A stretch of 64,000 bases of DNA from Paraburkholderia phenazinium. Its GTDB lineage: Bacteria > Pseudomonadota > Gammaproteobacteria > Burkholderiales > Burkholderiaceae. Made by a program: the position numbers and the translations under genes. Location of the stretch: positions 1,984,001-2,048,000 of the forward strand of contig NZ_FSRM01000001.1 of assembly GCF_900141745.1 (NCBI RefSeq), given 5' to 3'. Shown here one piece after another: positions 17,722 to 26,461 of this stretch (positions are counted from its first letter, which is position 1; each line of letters opens with the position of its first letter). The notes beneath the pieces are model-generated. The model saw only the letters and a list, made by a program, of their open reading frames with translations, was not told the DNA's origin and searched no databases.

Positions 17722-19197
17722 TTATTTCGCGGGCGTCTGCTCCGCCTCCGCCTCCGGCTCCCAGCCACCGCCCAGCGCGAGGAACAGGTTGGCCTGATCG
17801 ACCGCCACCTGTCCCTCCGCTGCTGCGACCTGGGCGCGGGTCGAGGTCAGCGTGCGGGTTGCATCGAGGTCCGAAATAAACGACTCGCGGCCGCCGATAT
17901 ACAGGCGATGCGTTTCACCCGCCGACTGCGTAGCCGACTTGAGCGCCGCCCGTAAAGCTTCGGCGCGCGTGTAGTCAGCCACGTAGGTGGCGAGACTCGT
18001 CTCCGTTTCACGCAGTGCATTGAGTACCACGCCGTCGAAATGCGCGAGCGCCGCTGTGCTGGCGTCCTCCGCTTCACGCACGCGCCCACGCGCACCGTTG
18101 GTCGGGAAGGTCCAACTGATCAGGGGTCCAAATCTCCAGTAATCGGTTTGCGACGTCACGAGATCTTCAGCGAGGCCAACTGTTCCAGTCGAGGCGCCGA
18201 AACTCACGGTGGGATACAACGCGCCGGTAGCGACGCCGATGCGCGCTGTCGACGCCGCAAGCTGGCGCTCGGCTTCTCGCACATCGGGGCGGCGCTTGAG
18301 CAAAGCAGCGCCGTCGCCGACCGGCAGCGCCTGCTTGATCTGCGGAACCTTGTTGCACGCGAGGACAGCAGGCGGCAGATCGGAGGGGGCACGCGCGAGC
18401 AGCATCGCGAGCTGATATTGGGCGATTTTGCGCCGCGCGGTGTAGCGCGGAATATCCGCCGCCAGCGACTCGACCTGCGTCTGTCCGCTGGTCACGTCCG
18501 GCTGATTGCCGCGGCCGGCATCGCGCAGACGCCGCGAAACGTCCACGCGTTGCTTCTGCAGCGCCAGCGATTGCTGCGCGATAGCCAGCTCATCCGCCGC
18601 CGAGCAGTTCTCGATGTAGGCGCGCACCACTTCGGCCACCACGGTGATACGCGCGAGATCGCCGGCTGCCCGGGTCGCTTCGCTCTCGGCATTCGCTGCT
18701 TCCACGCCGCGGCGCAGTTTGCCGAACAGATCGAATTCATACGAGACACGAATGCCTAAGTCGCCTTCGTTCGAGACCGGGATCTTGCCGAAGATCAGGT
18801 ATTGCTGTCCGGACTCCTGCGCCCGTGCGAATGCGGCCTCCGCGCCGCCGGAGAAACCGCCTTGCGCCTCGGCAACGCCGAGCGCTTCCTGCGAACGCGC
18901 GAGATTCGCGGCGGCGACGCGCAGGTCGGTGTTCGATTTCAGCGCGTCGCTTACGAGCTGTTCGAGAACCGGGTCGTCGTACAGATGCCACCAGTCGGAC
19001 GGCACCGGTTGTTGCGAAACGTGCTGACCGTCGACGTCGGGCAACGCCGCGTCGGCGAACGGTGCGTTGATGACCGCAGCCTTCGGCAGCGAATAGTTTG
19101 GACCGACGGTGCATGCGCACAAGGCCAATGCGAACAACGGCGCAAGTGCCGCCAGCGGTGCCAGCGGCAGAGCGGGTAGGGTGCGCAACGGCTTCAT
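17722..19197 (-). CDS. Outer-membrane efflux lipoprotein (NodT/OprM family)
   Basis: A 491-residue TolC-like factor. The N-terminus has a lipoprotein signal with lipobox ALCAC, so the mature protein starts at a lipidated Cys near residue 28, followed by TVGPNYSLP, typical of the family. Two outer-membrane efflux repeats follow, with WWHLYDDPVLEQLV, YEFDLFGKLRRGVEAA, LLKRRPDVREAERQLAAS and LDATRTLTSTRAQV. It forms the outer-membrane channel of a tripartite exporter. The ATG overlaps the stop of the HlyD gene by ATGA, so it is translationally coupled and is the last gene of the efflux operon. Confidence 0.92.
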   Translation of the reverse strand: MKPLRTLPALPLAPLAALAPLFALALCACTVGPNYSLPKAAVINAPFADAALPDVDGQHVSQQPVPSDWWHLYDDPVLEQLVSDALKSNTDLRVAAANLARSQEALGVAEAQGGFSGGAEAAFARAQESGQQYLIFGKIPVSNEGDLGIRVSYEFDLFGKLRRGVEAANAESEATRAAGDLARITVVAEVVRAYIENCSAADELAIAQQSLALQKQRVDVSRRLRDAGRGNQPDVTSGQTQVESLAADIPRYTARRKIAQYQLAMLLARAPSDLPPAVLACNKVPQIKQALPVGDGAALLKRRPDVREAERQLAASTARIGVATGALYPTVSFGASTGTVGLAEDLVTSQTDYWRFGPLISWTFPTNGARGRVREAEDASTAALAHFDGVVLNALRETETSLATYVADYTRAEALRAALKSATQSAGETHRLYIGGRESFISDLDATRTLTSTRAQVAAAEGQVAVDQANLFLALGGGWEPEAEAEQTPAK

Positions 19198-20234
19198 CGC
19201 GCGGCGCTCGCGGCGGATTGCGCAGTCGCTGCCGGGGCGGGCGGAACTGCAGCGGGCTGCGCCGGAGACGGCGGTGTTGAAGCCAGCTGTGATGCGGCCG
19301 GCTGTGATGCGGCCGGCACACCCGAAGCAGTCCTATGGTCCACCGCGCCCTGCGAACCGATGGACGGCGCGAGTCCGCGCACGGACACGGTCGCCGTGCG
19401 TCCTGCGATCATGCGGAAGTCCTTCGGCACATCGTCGAGCGCGACGCGCACGGGGATGCGTTGCGCGAGGCGCACCCAGCTAAAGGCCGGGTTCACGTTC
19501 GGCAGCAGGTTTGCTCCTTCGCCGCGGTCGCGGTCCTCGATCGCGGACACGATGCTCGCCACGTGCCCACGCAGCACACCCGGCTCGCCCATGATCTTGA
19601 TATCGACGGCCTGGCCGATATCGATGCCGCTCAGCTTGGTCTCCTCGAAGTAACCGTCCACGCGGAACGAATGCATGTCCACGACCGACAGCACCGCCCG
19701 GCCTGACGACGCGAATTCGCCGGTGCGCGGCGCGCGGTCGTTCAGATAGCCGTCCACCGGACTGACGATGTGAGTGCGTTGCAGATTCAGACGCGCGGTA
19801 TCGACGGCGACCAGCGCATCGTTGAGGGCCGCCTCGTCCGTTTCGACGCGCGAGCGGCTTTCTTCCGCTACTTCGCGCGCGACGAGGTCACCCAGCTGAC
19901 GGTTGCGCACGTCTTCGCGACGGGCCTGATCGAGCGTCGCGCGCCGCTGTTGCGCCGTGGCCAGCGCCTGCTGCAGCGCGAGCGTGTAACGCGCCTGATC
20001 GATCACGAACAGCGTTTGCCCCTGCCTGACCTGCTGGTTGTCGACGACGTCGACCTCGGTGATCAGACCGGACACGTCGGGCGCCACCTGGATGATGTCG
20101 GCACGGATGCGGCCGTCGCGTGTCCATGGCGAGAACATGTAGTAGTTGATCATCTTCCACAGCACGAGGCCCGCGATCACGACGACGATCAGGGTCAGCA
20201 GGATCTGACCGATGGAGAACCATGTTTTTTTCAC
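19194..20234 (-). CDS. HlyD-family periplasmic adaptor (AaeA-like)
   Basis: A 346-residue membrane-fusion protein with one N-terminal transmembrane helix (ILLTLIVVVIAGLVLWKMI), then a biotinyl-lipoyl half-motif (QVAPDVSGLITEVDVVDNQQV), a coiled-coil hairpin (about residues 85-160) and the second half-motif HIVSPVDGYLNDRAPRTGEF. The beta-barrel domain follows. The last 55 residues are an Ala/Pro/Ser/Gln-rich tail, partly made by a DNA tandem repeat (19286-19315). The start is the GTG at 20234, whose bases overlap the stop codon of the DUF1656 gene (GTGA); longer frames upstream lie over that gene. It links the FUSC pump to the outer-membrane factor. Confidence 0.9.
   Translation of the reverse strand: MKKTWFSIGQILLTLIVVVIAGLVLWKMINYYMFSPWTRDGRIRADIIQVAPDVSGLITEVDVVDNQQVRQGQTLFVIDQARYTLALQQALATAQQRRATLDQARREDVRNRQLGDLVAREVAEESRSRVETDEAALNDALVAVDTARLNLQRTHIVSPVDGYLNDRAPRTGEFASSGRAVLSVVDMHSFRVDGYFEETKLSGIDIGQAVDIKIMGEPGVLRGHVASIVSAIEDRDRGEGANLLPNVNPAFSWVRLAQRIPVRVALDDVPKDFRMIAGRTATVSVRGLAPSIGSQGAVDHRTASGVPAASQPAASQLASTPPSPAQPAAVPPAPAATAQSAASAAR
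19286..19315. repeat. Tandem duplication of a 15-mer inside the HlyD gene
   Basis: GCTGTGATGCGGCCG occurs twice head to tail. In the encoded protein this gives a repeated AASQP unit in the disordered C-terminal tail, so the length of this tail may vary between strains. Confidence 0.85.
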
Positions 20235-20440
20235 GTTATGAACCGGTGCGAAACGAGGACGACAAGACCCAGCAGCAGCACATAGATGCCGAGATCGAAA
20301 ATGGAACGGTGCCACACAAGACGATAAAAGCCGGTACGCTCGAGCACCGTGCGAATCGCGAGGCCGAGCACATAGGCGACGAACATCAGCACCAGCACGG
20401 CCGGCACGAACACGCCGAAGACATCGACTTCGCCGATCAT
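20231..20440 (-). CDS. DUF1656 small membrane protein (AaeX-like)
   Basis: A 69-residue protein with two transmembrane helices: residues about 8-28 (VFGVFVPAVLVLMFVAYVLG) and about 48-65 (FDLGIYVLLLGLVVLV), joined by a basic loop with RTVLERTGFYRLVWH. It matches AaeX/DUF1656 proteins, which almost always lie between FUSC pump and HlyD adaptor genes. The role is unknown, perhaps assembly or stabilisation of the pump. The ATG at 20440 follows the FUSC stop by 34 bp; longer in-frame extensions run back into that gene and are not credible. Confidence 0.88.
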   Translation of the reverse strand: MIGEVDVFGVFVPAVLVLMFVAYVLGLAIRTVLERTGFYRLVWHRSIFDLGIYVLLLGLVVLVSHRFIT

Positions 20441-20474
20441 GGTTCGTAATCCTGAAGTGAGGTCAGTGGTCGCA

Positions 20475-22574
20475 TCATGTGGCAGCTTCCTGGTTGGGCG
20501 CGGCAGGTGGGCCAAGCGAAGCGATCGTGGCCGGAAACAGTGACAGGCGCAACCCGACCAGCGCATGCTGCGCATCGCGCAACTGCTTGGTATAGAGGGC
20601 CGTGCTGTTCGCTGTATTGAGGAGCCCAAGGGCGCCGACCCGAGCGAGCGCCGTGTCGATCGCGGACATCAGGCTCTCGGGCACGGGCTGGCGCTTGCGG
20701 CGCGCGACACAGGTTTCGAAGTGACCGCGGATGCCGTCGAGCACATGGTCGATCGAAGCAGACGTCTCGCTGCCGAGCTTCAGACGCAGGCGGCGCAGGT
20801 CGACCGCGTTAAAGGCAATGCGCAGATCGCGGAAGCTCTCGATGGAAGGATGGCGGTTGTCGTCAGTCGCGGCTAGACGCGGGATCAACTGCATCAGGCG
20901 GTCCAGCATGCGCGCCGCCAGATTGCGTTGATCTTCAATCGGCCTGGTCGAGGCGCTCAACACCACGTCGGCCCAGCTCGAACGCATCAGACGGGAGGCC
21001 GCAAGCTCGGCGCCGAACGGCCGCGTCACGCGGGTCCAAAGGTATGCGTACAACAGACCCGCGAGGCCCGCGAGATTGCTGTTCACGAAGATAAAAAAGT
21101 CGGCATCGTAGGCGTCCTGAATGCTGATGAAGGTCGCGGTATTGACGGCCACCAGCATGGTCGCGAGATTAAACTGCGGACGCGGGATCAGCGTACCGAC
21201 GAGGATGAACGGCCCCGCGAACAGGATCACGAGCATCGGGAAATCGTGCACGTTCGGCAGCACAACGAACAGATAAAGTCCCGCCAGCACGACACTGGCC
21301 GAGGTCGCAGTGAAGAATTTGAACACTTGCGGCGCGGGCTCGTCGAGCGCCGCAAAAAAGCAGCATGCGATGGCGGCGAGCGTGACCGCGCCGGCGCCGT
21401 CGTTCCAGCCGGAACTGATCCACAGCACGCAGCCAAGAACGATCGCGCCGACCGCCGAACCGGTAGAGAACAGCATCATGCCGCGGTCGAAATAGCGCTC
21501 CGTTCCGCCCACCCGCCAGTGCCGGAAGCGCGGCTGCCAGGTGCCGTCCTCTTCCACGACGATGCGCCGCAGCGTCCGGCAGTCCTGCCAGACGTCGATG
21601 ACCTGCTTGAGCCGCCACAAGGCATTCGAAAGGACCGCGCCTTCCCAGGTGGCGAACGCCGCAGGCGGCAGCTGCAACGCGGCGATACGCTCGCGCAGGA
21701 GGTCGGCTTCGAGGTCGGGCCGCTCATGCTCCTTCGGGGGACGCAGCGGCGTGTTGAACCACTTGACGACATCGGCGAGCAGCGGCTCGAGTCCGGCAGG
21801 AGGCGTGCGGTGGTCGCCAAGCAACGCTATCAGAGGATCGGCCAGCGACGACATGATGGGCAGCAGCAGTTGCATGCGGCCGCGCAGGTCTTGAGCACGG
21901 CTTAGCACGTCGGGCCGGGTGTGATCGTAAGCGAGCTGGCTCAGCAGCAGTTCGAGGCTATTGACGGTGGCGGCGAGGCGCTGGCGGCAGGCCGAGATCG
22001 AGGCGCCCGCAATGCGCCCCGACAGCGTCTCGGTGGCGTAGATGGCGGCGTCGCGGAACCAGCCTTCGGTGCGCTCGATGATGGTCGGCGCGAGGCGGTT
22101 CGGCAGAACGACGCCGCCTACGACGCTCGCGCACACGATGCCGAGCAGGATCTCCTCGGTGCGGGTGACGGCGAGGTCGAAGACGGCGGTGGGATTGAAG
22201 ACCGCCGGCAAGGCGATCAGCGGCATGGTGTAGCCCGCCAGCATGAAGACGTAGCTACGCGCGGTGCGGTCCGAGATCGCGAGATACAGCAGCGTGCCGG
22301 TCCACAGGGCGACGACCACGCTGAACAGATACGGGGATTCGACGAACGGCGGCACGAACAGCACCGCCGCCGATGCTCCAAGGGCGGTGCCGAGCGCCCG
22401 GTACAGCGCCTTCGAACGGGTCGCGCCCACGAAGGGATTGGAGACGATGTAGACCGTCGCCATGGCCCAGTAGGGCCGCGGCAACTGGAAGGCGAGCCCG
22501 AGGTAGAGGGCGAGCATGGCTGCCGCAAAGGTCTTGACCGAAAACAGCCAGTCGCGCAGTGAGGGGTAGACCAT
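20475..22574 (-). CDS. FUSC-family efflux pump (AaeB-like)
   Basis: A 699-residue inner-membrane exporter. It starts with a short cytoplasmic segment and a first hydrophobic block (about residues 13-170) with FQLPRPYWAMATVYIVSNPFVGATRSKA, the family signature; a soluble region (about 175-350) with coiled-coil propensity; a second block (about 360-510); and a long soluble C-terminus. AaeB exports p-hydroxybenzoate and related aromatic carboxylates, and fusaric acid is exported by relatives; the substrate here is undetermined. It heads a four-gene operon (this gene, DUF1656, HlyD, outer-membrane factor). No LysR or MarR regulator is adjacent, unlike aaeR next to E. coli aaeXAB. Confidence 0.88.
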   Translation of the reverse strand: MVYPSLRDWLFSVKTFAAAMLALYLGLAFQLPRPYWAMATVYIVSNPFVGATRSKALYRALGTALGASAAVLFVPPFVESPYLFSVVVALWTGTLLYLAISDRTARSYVFMLAGYTMPLIALPAVFNPTAVFDLAVTRTEEILLGIVCASVVGGVVLPNRLAPTIIERTEGWFRDAAIYATETLSGRIAGASISACRQRLAATVNSLELLLSQLAYDHTRPDVLSRAQDLRGRMQLLLPIMSSLADPLIALLGDHRTPPAGLEPLLADVVKWFNTPLRPPKEHERPDLEADLLRERIAALQLPPAAFATWEGAVLSNALWRLKQVIDVWQDCRTLRRIVVEEDGTWQPRFRHWRVGGTERYFDRGMMLFSTGSAVGAIVLGCVLWISSGWNDGAGAVTLAAIACCFFAALDEPAPQVFKFFTATSASVVLAGLYLFVVLPNVHDFPMLVILFAGPFILVGTLIPRPQFNLATMLVAVNTATFISIQDAYDADFFIFVNSNLAGLAGLLYAYLWTRVTRPFGAELAASRLMRSSWADVVLSASTRPIEDQRNLAARMLDRLMQLIPRLAATDDNRHPSIESFRDLRIAFNAVDLRRLRLKLGSETSASIDHVLDGIRGHFETCVARRKRQPVPESLMSAIDTALARVGALGLLNTANSTALYTKQLRDAQHALVGLRLSLFPATIASLGPPAAPNQEAAT

Positions 22575-22882
22575 GGCTTGTTATGCGGTGGCACGCCGGG
22601 TGGAGGTGCATGAAGCTTGCATGATAAATGAGTCTGTCGCGATCGTGCGACATTGCAGCTAATGGAGGGCAAGCTGGTCAAGTTCTCCAGCGGTAATGTA
22701 TCCGGTAGCCGCCGGGGCCTCAAGGGTACTGAAGACCTGGGCGGCGGCCTGGCGGCAGGCGATTCGTCCGCCGCGCGGTGTAGACCACCTGAAGGGTCGC
22801 AGACTACACTCTCATGCGGCGAACAAGGCGGCACGCTATCCCTCCACGCTGTATGGCTCGAAACGCGCATAGGCATTTAACA
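22575..22882. promoter_or_regulatory. Divergent intergenic region
   Basis: 308 bp between the efflux pump gene (minus) and the exported hydrolase gene (plus). It should contain both promoters. An open frame at 22653-22880 has no ribosome-binding site and a Gly/Ser-rich composition unlike a real protein. I see no clear operator or RNA element. Confidence 0.4.
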
Positions 22883-24094
22883 ATGAGCGACAGGACTGCC
22901 CAATCCATCTGGCAACGCTGTATCCAGCTTCCAGGCCTGAGCGTGCGCTTCATGCGCTGCTGTGGTCTTCTGCTCGTCATGGCGAGTGTGCCTCTGCAGG
23001 CATGGGCGCAGCAGGCGCCGGCGAATGCCTCGTCTGACGAAACCGCGCTATTGCCGGGTCTCGTGCGTGAACCCATCGCACTGCAGATCACCTTGCCGGA
23101 TGGCACGAAGCCCAACCTCGAAGCCCTGGTGGTACGCCCGGACCGCCCCGGGCGCTGGCCGCTGGTGCTGATGACGCCCGGCACGCCGCGCGTCGCTGCG
23201 ACGGGTGTTGGAGACCGTGCGCCGGAACTGCTGCTGACCGCCGCGGTGGCGTTTGCGCAACGAGGGTACGCCGCCGTGATCGTCTTGCGCCGCGGCTTCG
23301 GGCACTCGGACGGTCCGTATGCAGAGAGCGGAGGTCCGTGCCGCAGCCCCGACTATCTCTCGCCCGGTAAGGCGTCGGCCGACGACTTGCTGGGCGCGCT
23401 GGACTCGTTGCGTGCGCAACCTTGGGTAGACGCTCAGCGCGTGCTGTTGCTCGGCAAATCGACCGGCGGTCTTGCCGTGCTCGCGGCGTCGGCGCGCAAT
23501 CCGCAAGGCGTGGTTGGAGTGCTCGATTTCGCCGGCGGCCGTGGCTCGAGCCGCCCTGACTTTGTGTGCCGGCCGGATCAACTGATCGAGGCGGTCGAGC
23601 AGTATGGCTCGACGGCGAAGATGCCGAGCCAGTGGGTGTGGTCGGAGAACGATCATTATTTCAACCCTGATCTCGCGCGGCAAATGCTTGCGGCCTATAC
23701 CTCGCACGGCGCGTCGGCGCAGCTTGCGGTGTTGCCACCGTTTGGCGACGACGGTCATGAACTGCTCTACGATGCCCCCGCTGAAGTCTGGTGGCCGACG
23801 GTCGAACCGTTCCTGAAGACGTTGAATCTGCCGACCCAGATCGTCGTGCAGTTGCCTGCCCCCGCTGCGCTGCCGCAACCGCCTGGTCTGAATGAGGGCT
23901 GCCGGGACCGGTTTGCGCTGTATGGCGCCTCGCGCAACGAAGGCAAGGCATTTGTGATCGCCGCAGGCGGGCATTGCTCGAATACGCTGATCGAGCGCAC
24001 ACCGCAGGAAGCCGCCGAGCATGCATTGGCGTATTGCAGATCGAGGTGGTCGGAGTGCGAGGTTTATGCGCTGGGGCAGCGGGTGGTTCAGTAG
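22883..24094 (+). CDS. Exported alpha/beta hydrolase with C-terminal Cys-containing repeat
   Basis: About 403 residues. A signal peptide lies after a 23-residue basic extension (MRCCGLLLVMASVPLQAWAQ); the internal ATG at 22952 would remove the extension. The hydrolase core shows LVLMTPGTPRV, the nucleophile Ser in LLLGKSTGGLAVLAASARNP near residue 195, the acid in WVWSENDHYFNP and His in GDDGHELL. After residue about 325 comes a domain with FALYGASRNEGKAFVIA and Cys pairs ending CEVYALGQRVV. The same domain type occurs twice in the gene at 49532-50941, which is a paralogue. The substrate is unknown; dienelactone-hydrolase and acyl-peptidase-like proteins share this core. Confidence 0.75.
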   Translation: MSDRTAQSIWQRCIQLPGLSVRFMRCCGLLLVMASVPLQAWAQQAPANASSDETALLPGLVREPIALQITLPDGTKPNLEALVVRPDRPGRWPLVLMTPGTPRVAATGVGDRAPELLLTAAVAFAQRGYAAVIVLRRGFGHSDGPYAESGGPCRSPDYLSPGKASADDLLGALDSLRAQPWVDAQRVLLLGKSTGGLAVLAASARNPQGVVGVLDFAGGRGSSRPDFVCRPDQLIEAVEQYGSTAKMPSQWVWSENDHYFNPDLARQMLAAYTSHGASAQLAVLPPFGDDGHELLYDAPAEVWWPTVEPFLKTLNLPTQIVVQLPAPAALPQPPGLNEGCRDRFALYGASRNEGKAFVIAAGGHCSNTLIERTPQEAAEHALAYCRSRWSECEVYALGQRVVQ

Positions 24095-24174
24095 GGACGC
24101 GTGGCGGTCTGGCCCGTACGCGGCCCGTCTCCCTCGTGCTACGATGGCTCGCCAAGCTCGACGGAGAGATCGAT

Positions 24175-24555
24175 ATGAATCCGGAGACCGTAGCCAGGTT
24201 CGACCACGAATTCGCCCCCCGCATTGCAACGACCATCGCCGCCTTGTTCGACACGGGTGTGCACGCGGAAGTGTTGCCGTATCACGGCCACGGCCATCCG
24301 ACCAGCGTCAGGGTATGGGCCGAACCGATCGAAGTGGTGCGGCATTATCCGCACAAGCTCAATCTGCATCTGACCTGGGACAGCGACGAAATCGAGCGTC
24401 TGATGGGAGAGGGCGGCGAGGCGCGCTTCGCCAGTTATCTGAATGCGATTCCGCGTAAGCTCGATGCATGGCACAACGCGCGCGAGGTCGATTTTCGCTC
24501 GCATACTCAGGCCGAGCCCGAGATATTGATCGGCGGTCTGGATTTCGAGTCCTGA
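24175..24555 (+). CDS. Small conserved protein, probably DUF5594 family
   Basis: A 126-residue soluble protein. Landmarks are NPETVARFDHEFAPRI at the start, VLPYHGHGHPTSVRV near residue 40, and LTWDSDEIERLMGEGG near 75, ending TQAEPEILIGGLDFES. From memory it resembles the Burkholderia DUF5594 family; no function is known. The ATG at 24175 is preceded by GGAGAGATCGAT, a good ribosome-binding site, whereas the longer frame upstream overlaps the hydrolase gene. The gene is convergent with the exported protein gene downstream. Confidence 0.7.
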   Translation: MNPETVARFDHEFAPRIATTIAALFDTGVHAEVLPYHGHGHPTSVRVWAEPIEVVRHYPHKLNLHLTWDSDEIERLMGEGGEARFASYLNAIPRKLDAWHNAREVDFRSHTQAEPEILIGGLDFES

Positions 24556-24635
24556 CGCCGGTGCTGTGAAGCAACCGGCGCCGTACCCGCCGGGTCTGTC
24601 GGGTTCAGAGGACGAGTCCCGTCCTCCTGGGCCCG

Positions 24636-26351
24636 TTAGAACCGATTCCCGTTCGTGGCAATGCTACCCGGCGTGAACGACACGCCACGCAGCACTTCAC
24701 CGAAGCCGGCACTACGCAGCGTCACGAACTTTTCCCTGGCGGCGCCAGCGGCGGTCGTGTTCTTCAGCACATCGCGCGTCACCACCAGGCGGTTCGGATC
24801 AGCGCCAATATCGCCATTGCCGCTGACCGTCGACGTAATCGCCCAGATCGTCACCGTGCCGTCGTTTTCGACGCGGCCGGTCAGATTGCGCAGGCCGTCG
24901 GTAGCAGGCGCCCACGGCAGGCCCGTGGCCGAATTCGAACCCGTCGGATAGCCCGGTACTGTGTACTCCGTACCAAGATTCAGACCGGCCTGAAGCGTAT
25001 AGGCCAGCGTCCACTTTTTCGCCGAGGCGTTGTAGATCCATTTCTGCAGCCCTGCACCCGTTTGCGCGGCGGCATGCGTGAACAGATCGGTGCCGCCGGT
25101 GTAGCCGTCGCCTTCATCCGCAACGTACAGCGTCGTGGCGTTGGCGAACCACATGCCGAACGGGAAGGCGGGCGTCGTCAGCTGCTTGGTGAGCGTCGTG
25201 GGGAAGCCTGCCAGGATACACATATTGCTGGGCAGACCGCTCGTTTGCAGCGTCGCGGAATCAAAGGAAAGCGGCGTGGTGGGCAGCTTCGCATTGGCCG
25301 CCGGCACGCCTGTGCCGGACGGGCAGGCCTTGCCGGTGGTGTCGAGGAAGTACACCGTATTCACGCCGTTGCTGCCGCTGCCCTTCGTGTAGTACAACAC
25401 ATTGTTGTAGATCGTGATGCCGCGGAAGTTGTCGTCCTTGCCGATCTTGTCGGCTTTGGCGCCGAGTTCGGTGACGGAGAAGCTGCCGAGCGGTGTCGGT
25501 GCGCCCGGGTTTTGCTGCGCCTCGGACTGGTTCGACGCTTCCACGATCTGCGCGCCTGTGCCGATGATCACGCCGTCGGGTTGCGGGTTCGAACCGTTGC
25601 CGGCATTGCCGGTGGCGTAGAAAAAGTCGTGGCCGTTGCTGTCGTTCAGAATGGCGGCGCGTCCGTTATCGCCGCTGAAGGCATTCGTTTCGGTGAAGCG
25701 GAAATTGCCCAGACCATCGACACGTGCAATCCCGCGAAACACGTTCTGCCCATCCGGATTGGTCGGATCGACTTCGCCAGGCGTATTCGCGTTCGAAGCA
25801 TCGATCGCGTTCACGGGCGCAACGTAGCCGACAAAGCTCAGATAGCGGCCGTCGGTAGACAGATGCAACGCCAGTTCGGATTTCGAACTAAAGCTCGTGA
25901 CCAGCTGGCCGTTCGAATCGCGCTGAGGATGCAGACTGTTGGGGACTTCGAGTGAGCTGACCATTTCGCCCGAAGGCGTCAGCTGATCGAGATAGATGCG
26001 CGACGTGATACCGAAGTTCGAGTCGGACAGTACGTTGTTCCAGACGTACGGATAGGTGCCGTCGACGGTGGCGCCGGTGCTGCAGCCTCCGGTCGTGTTG
26101 GCACAGTCCGGCGGCAGGATCGTGCCCACCTGGACATTGCTCGACAGATTGTCGTACACACTGCGGCTAACCACCAGCAAGCCGGGAAAGAACGGGGTTT
26201 GGCCGCCAAAGGGAAATTGCTGCGCACATGCACCGGCGCTTGCAGCGATCAGCGTGAGCGCTACCAATGGGTTTCGCGCTTTGAGAACAGAACGGGAATT
26301 GAAGCGGGAAAGAGCGCCGGTGAGCAGGCGCGAGCGGGCAGCGGTTTGCAT
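24636..26351 (-). CDS. Exported protein of unknown function, probable beta-propeller
   Basis: A 571-residue protein I do not recognise. The N-terminus has a long basic segment, then a hydrophobic signal NPLVALTLIAASAGACAQ; cleavage is likely after ACA near residue 43, though the Cys could also be read as a poor lipobox. The mature part is rich in Asn, Thr, Gly and Ser with recurring strand-like segments (HLSTDGRYLSFVGYV, GIARVDGLGNFRF, DDNFRGITIYNNVLYYTKG, FPFGMWFANATTLYVADEGDG, GLRNLTGRVENDGTVTIWAI), which suggests a beta-propeller of about six or seven blades. It contains several Cys that may pair in the periplasm or outside. It stands alone, with a hairpin-rich 80-bp gap to the converging upstream gene. 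Confidence 0.6.
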   Translation of the reverse strand: MQTAARSRLLTGALSRFNSRSVLKARNPLVALTLIAASAGACAQQFPFGGQTPFFPGLLVVSRSVYDNLSSNVQVGTILPPDCANTTGGCSTGATVDGTYPYVWNNVLSDSNFGITSRIYLDQLTPSGEMVSSLEVPNSLHPQRDSNGQLVTSFSSKSELALHLSTDGRYLSFVGYVAPVNAIDASNANTPGEVDPTNPDGQNVFRGIARVDGLGNFRFTETNAFSGDNGRAAILNDSNGHDFFYATGNAGNGSNPQPDGVIIGTGAQIVEASNQSEAQQNPGAPTPLGSFSVTELGAKADKIGKDDNFRGITIYNNVLYYTKGSGSNGVNTVYFLDTTGKACPSGTGVPAANAKLPTTPLSFDSATLQTSGLPSNMCILAGFPTTLTKQLTTPAFPFGMWFANATTLYVADEGDGYTGGTDLFTHAAAQTGAGLQKWIYNASAKKWTLAYTLQAGLNLGTEYTVPGYPTGSNSATGLPWAPATDGLRNLTGRVENDGTVTIWAITSTVSGNGDIGADPNRLVVTRDVLKNTTAAGAAREKFVTLRSAGFGEVLRGVSFTPGSIATNGNRF

Positions 26352-26461
26352 CTGTAGTCTCCGTACAGCATTGAGGGAATATTAGTGACGGACCTGCAGG
26401 ACAACCGCGCTACCGTAGCAGCGCTTCGTGAACGATTATTGACGTAGCGCTTTCAGATTCG

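Noticed and set aside
22653..22880. 75-residue open frame in the gap before the exported hydrolase
   Set aside because: No ribosome-binding site, Gly/Ser/Arg-rich low-information composition, and it runs up to the next gene start; probably promoter DNA.
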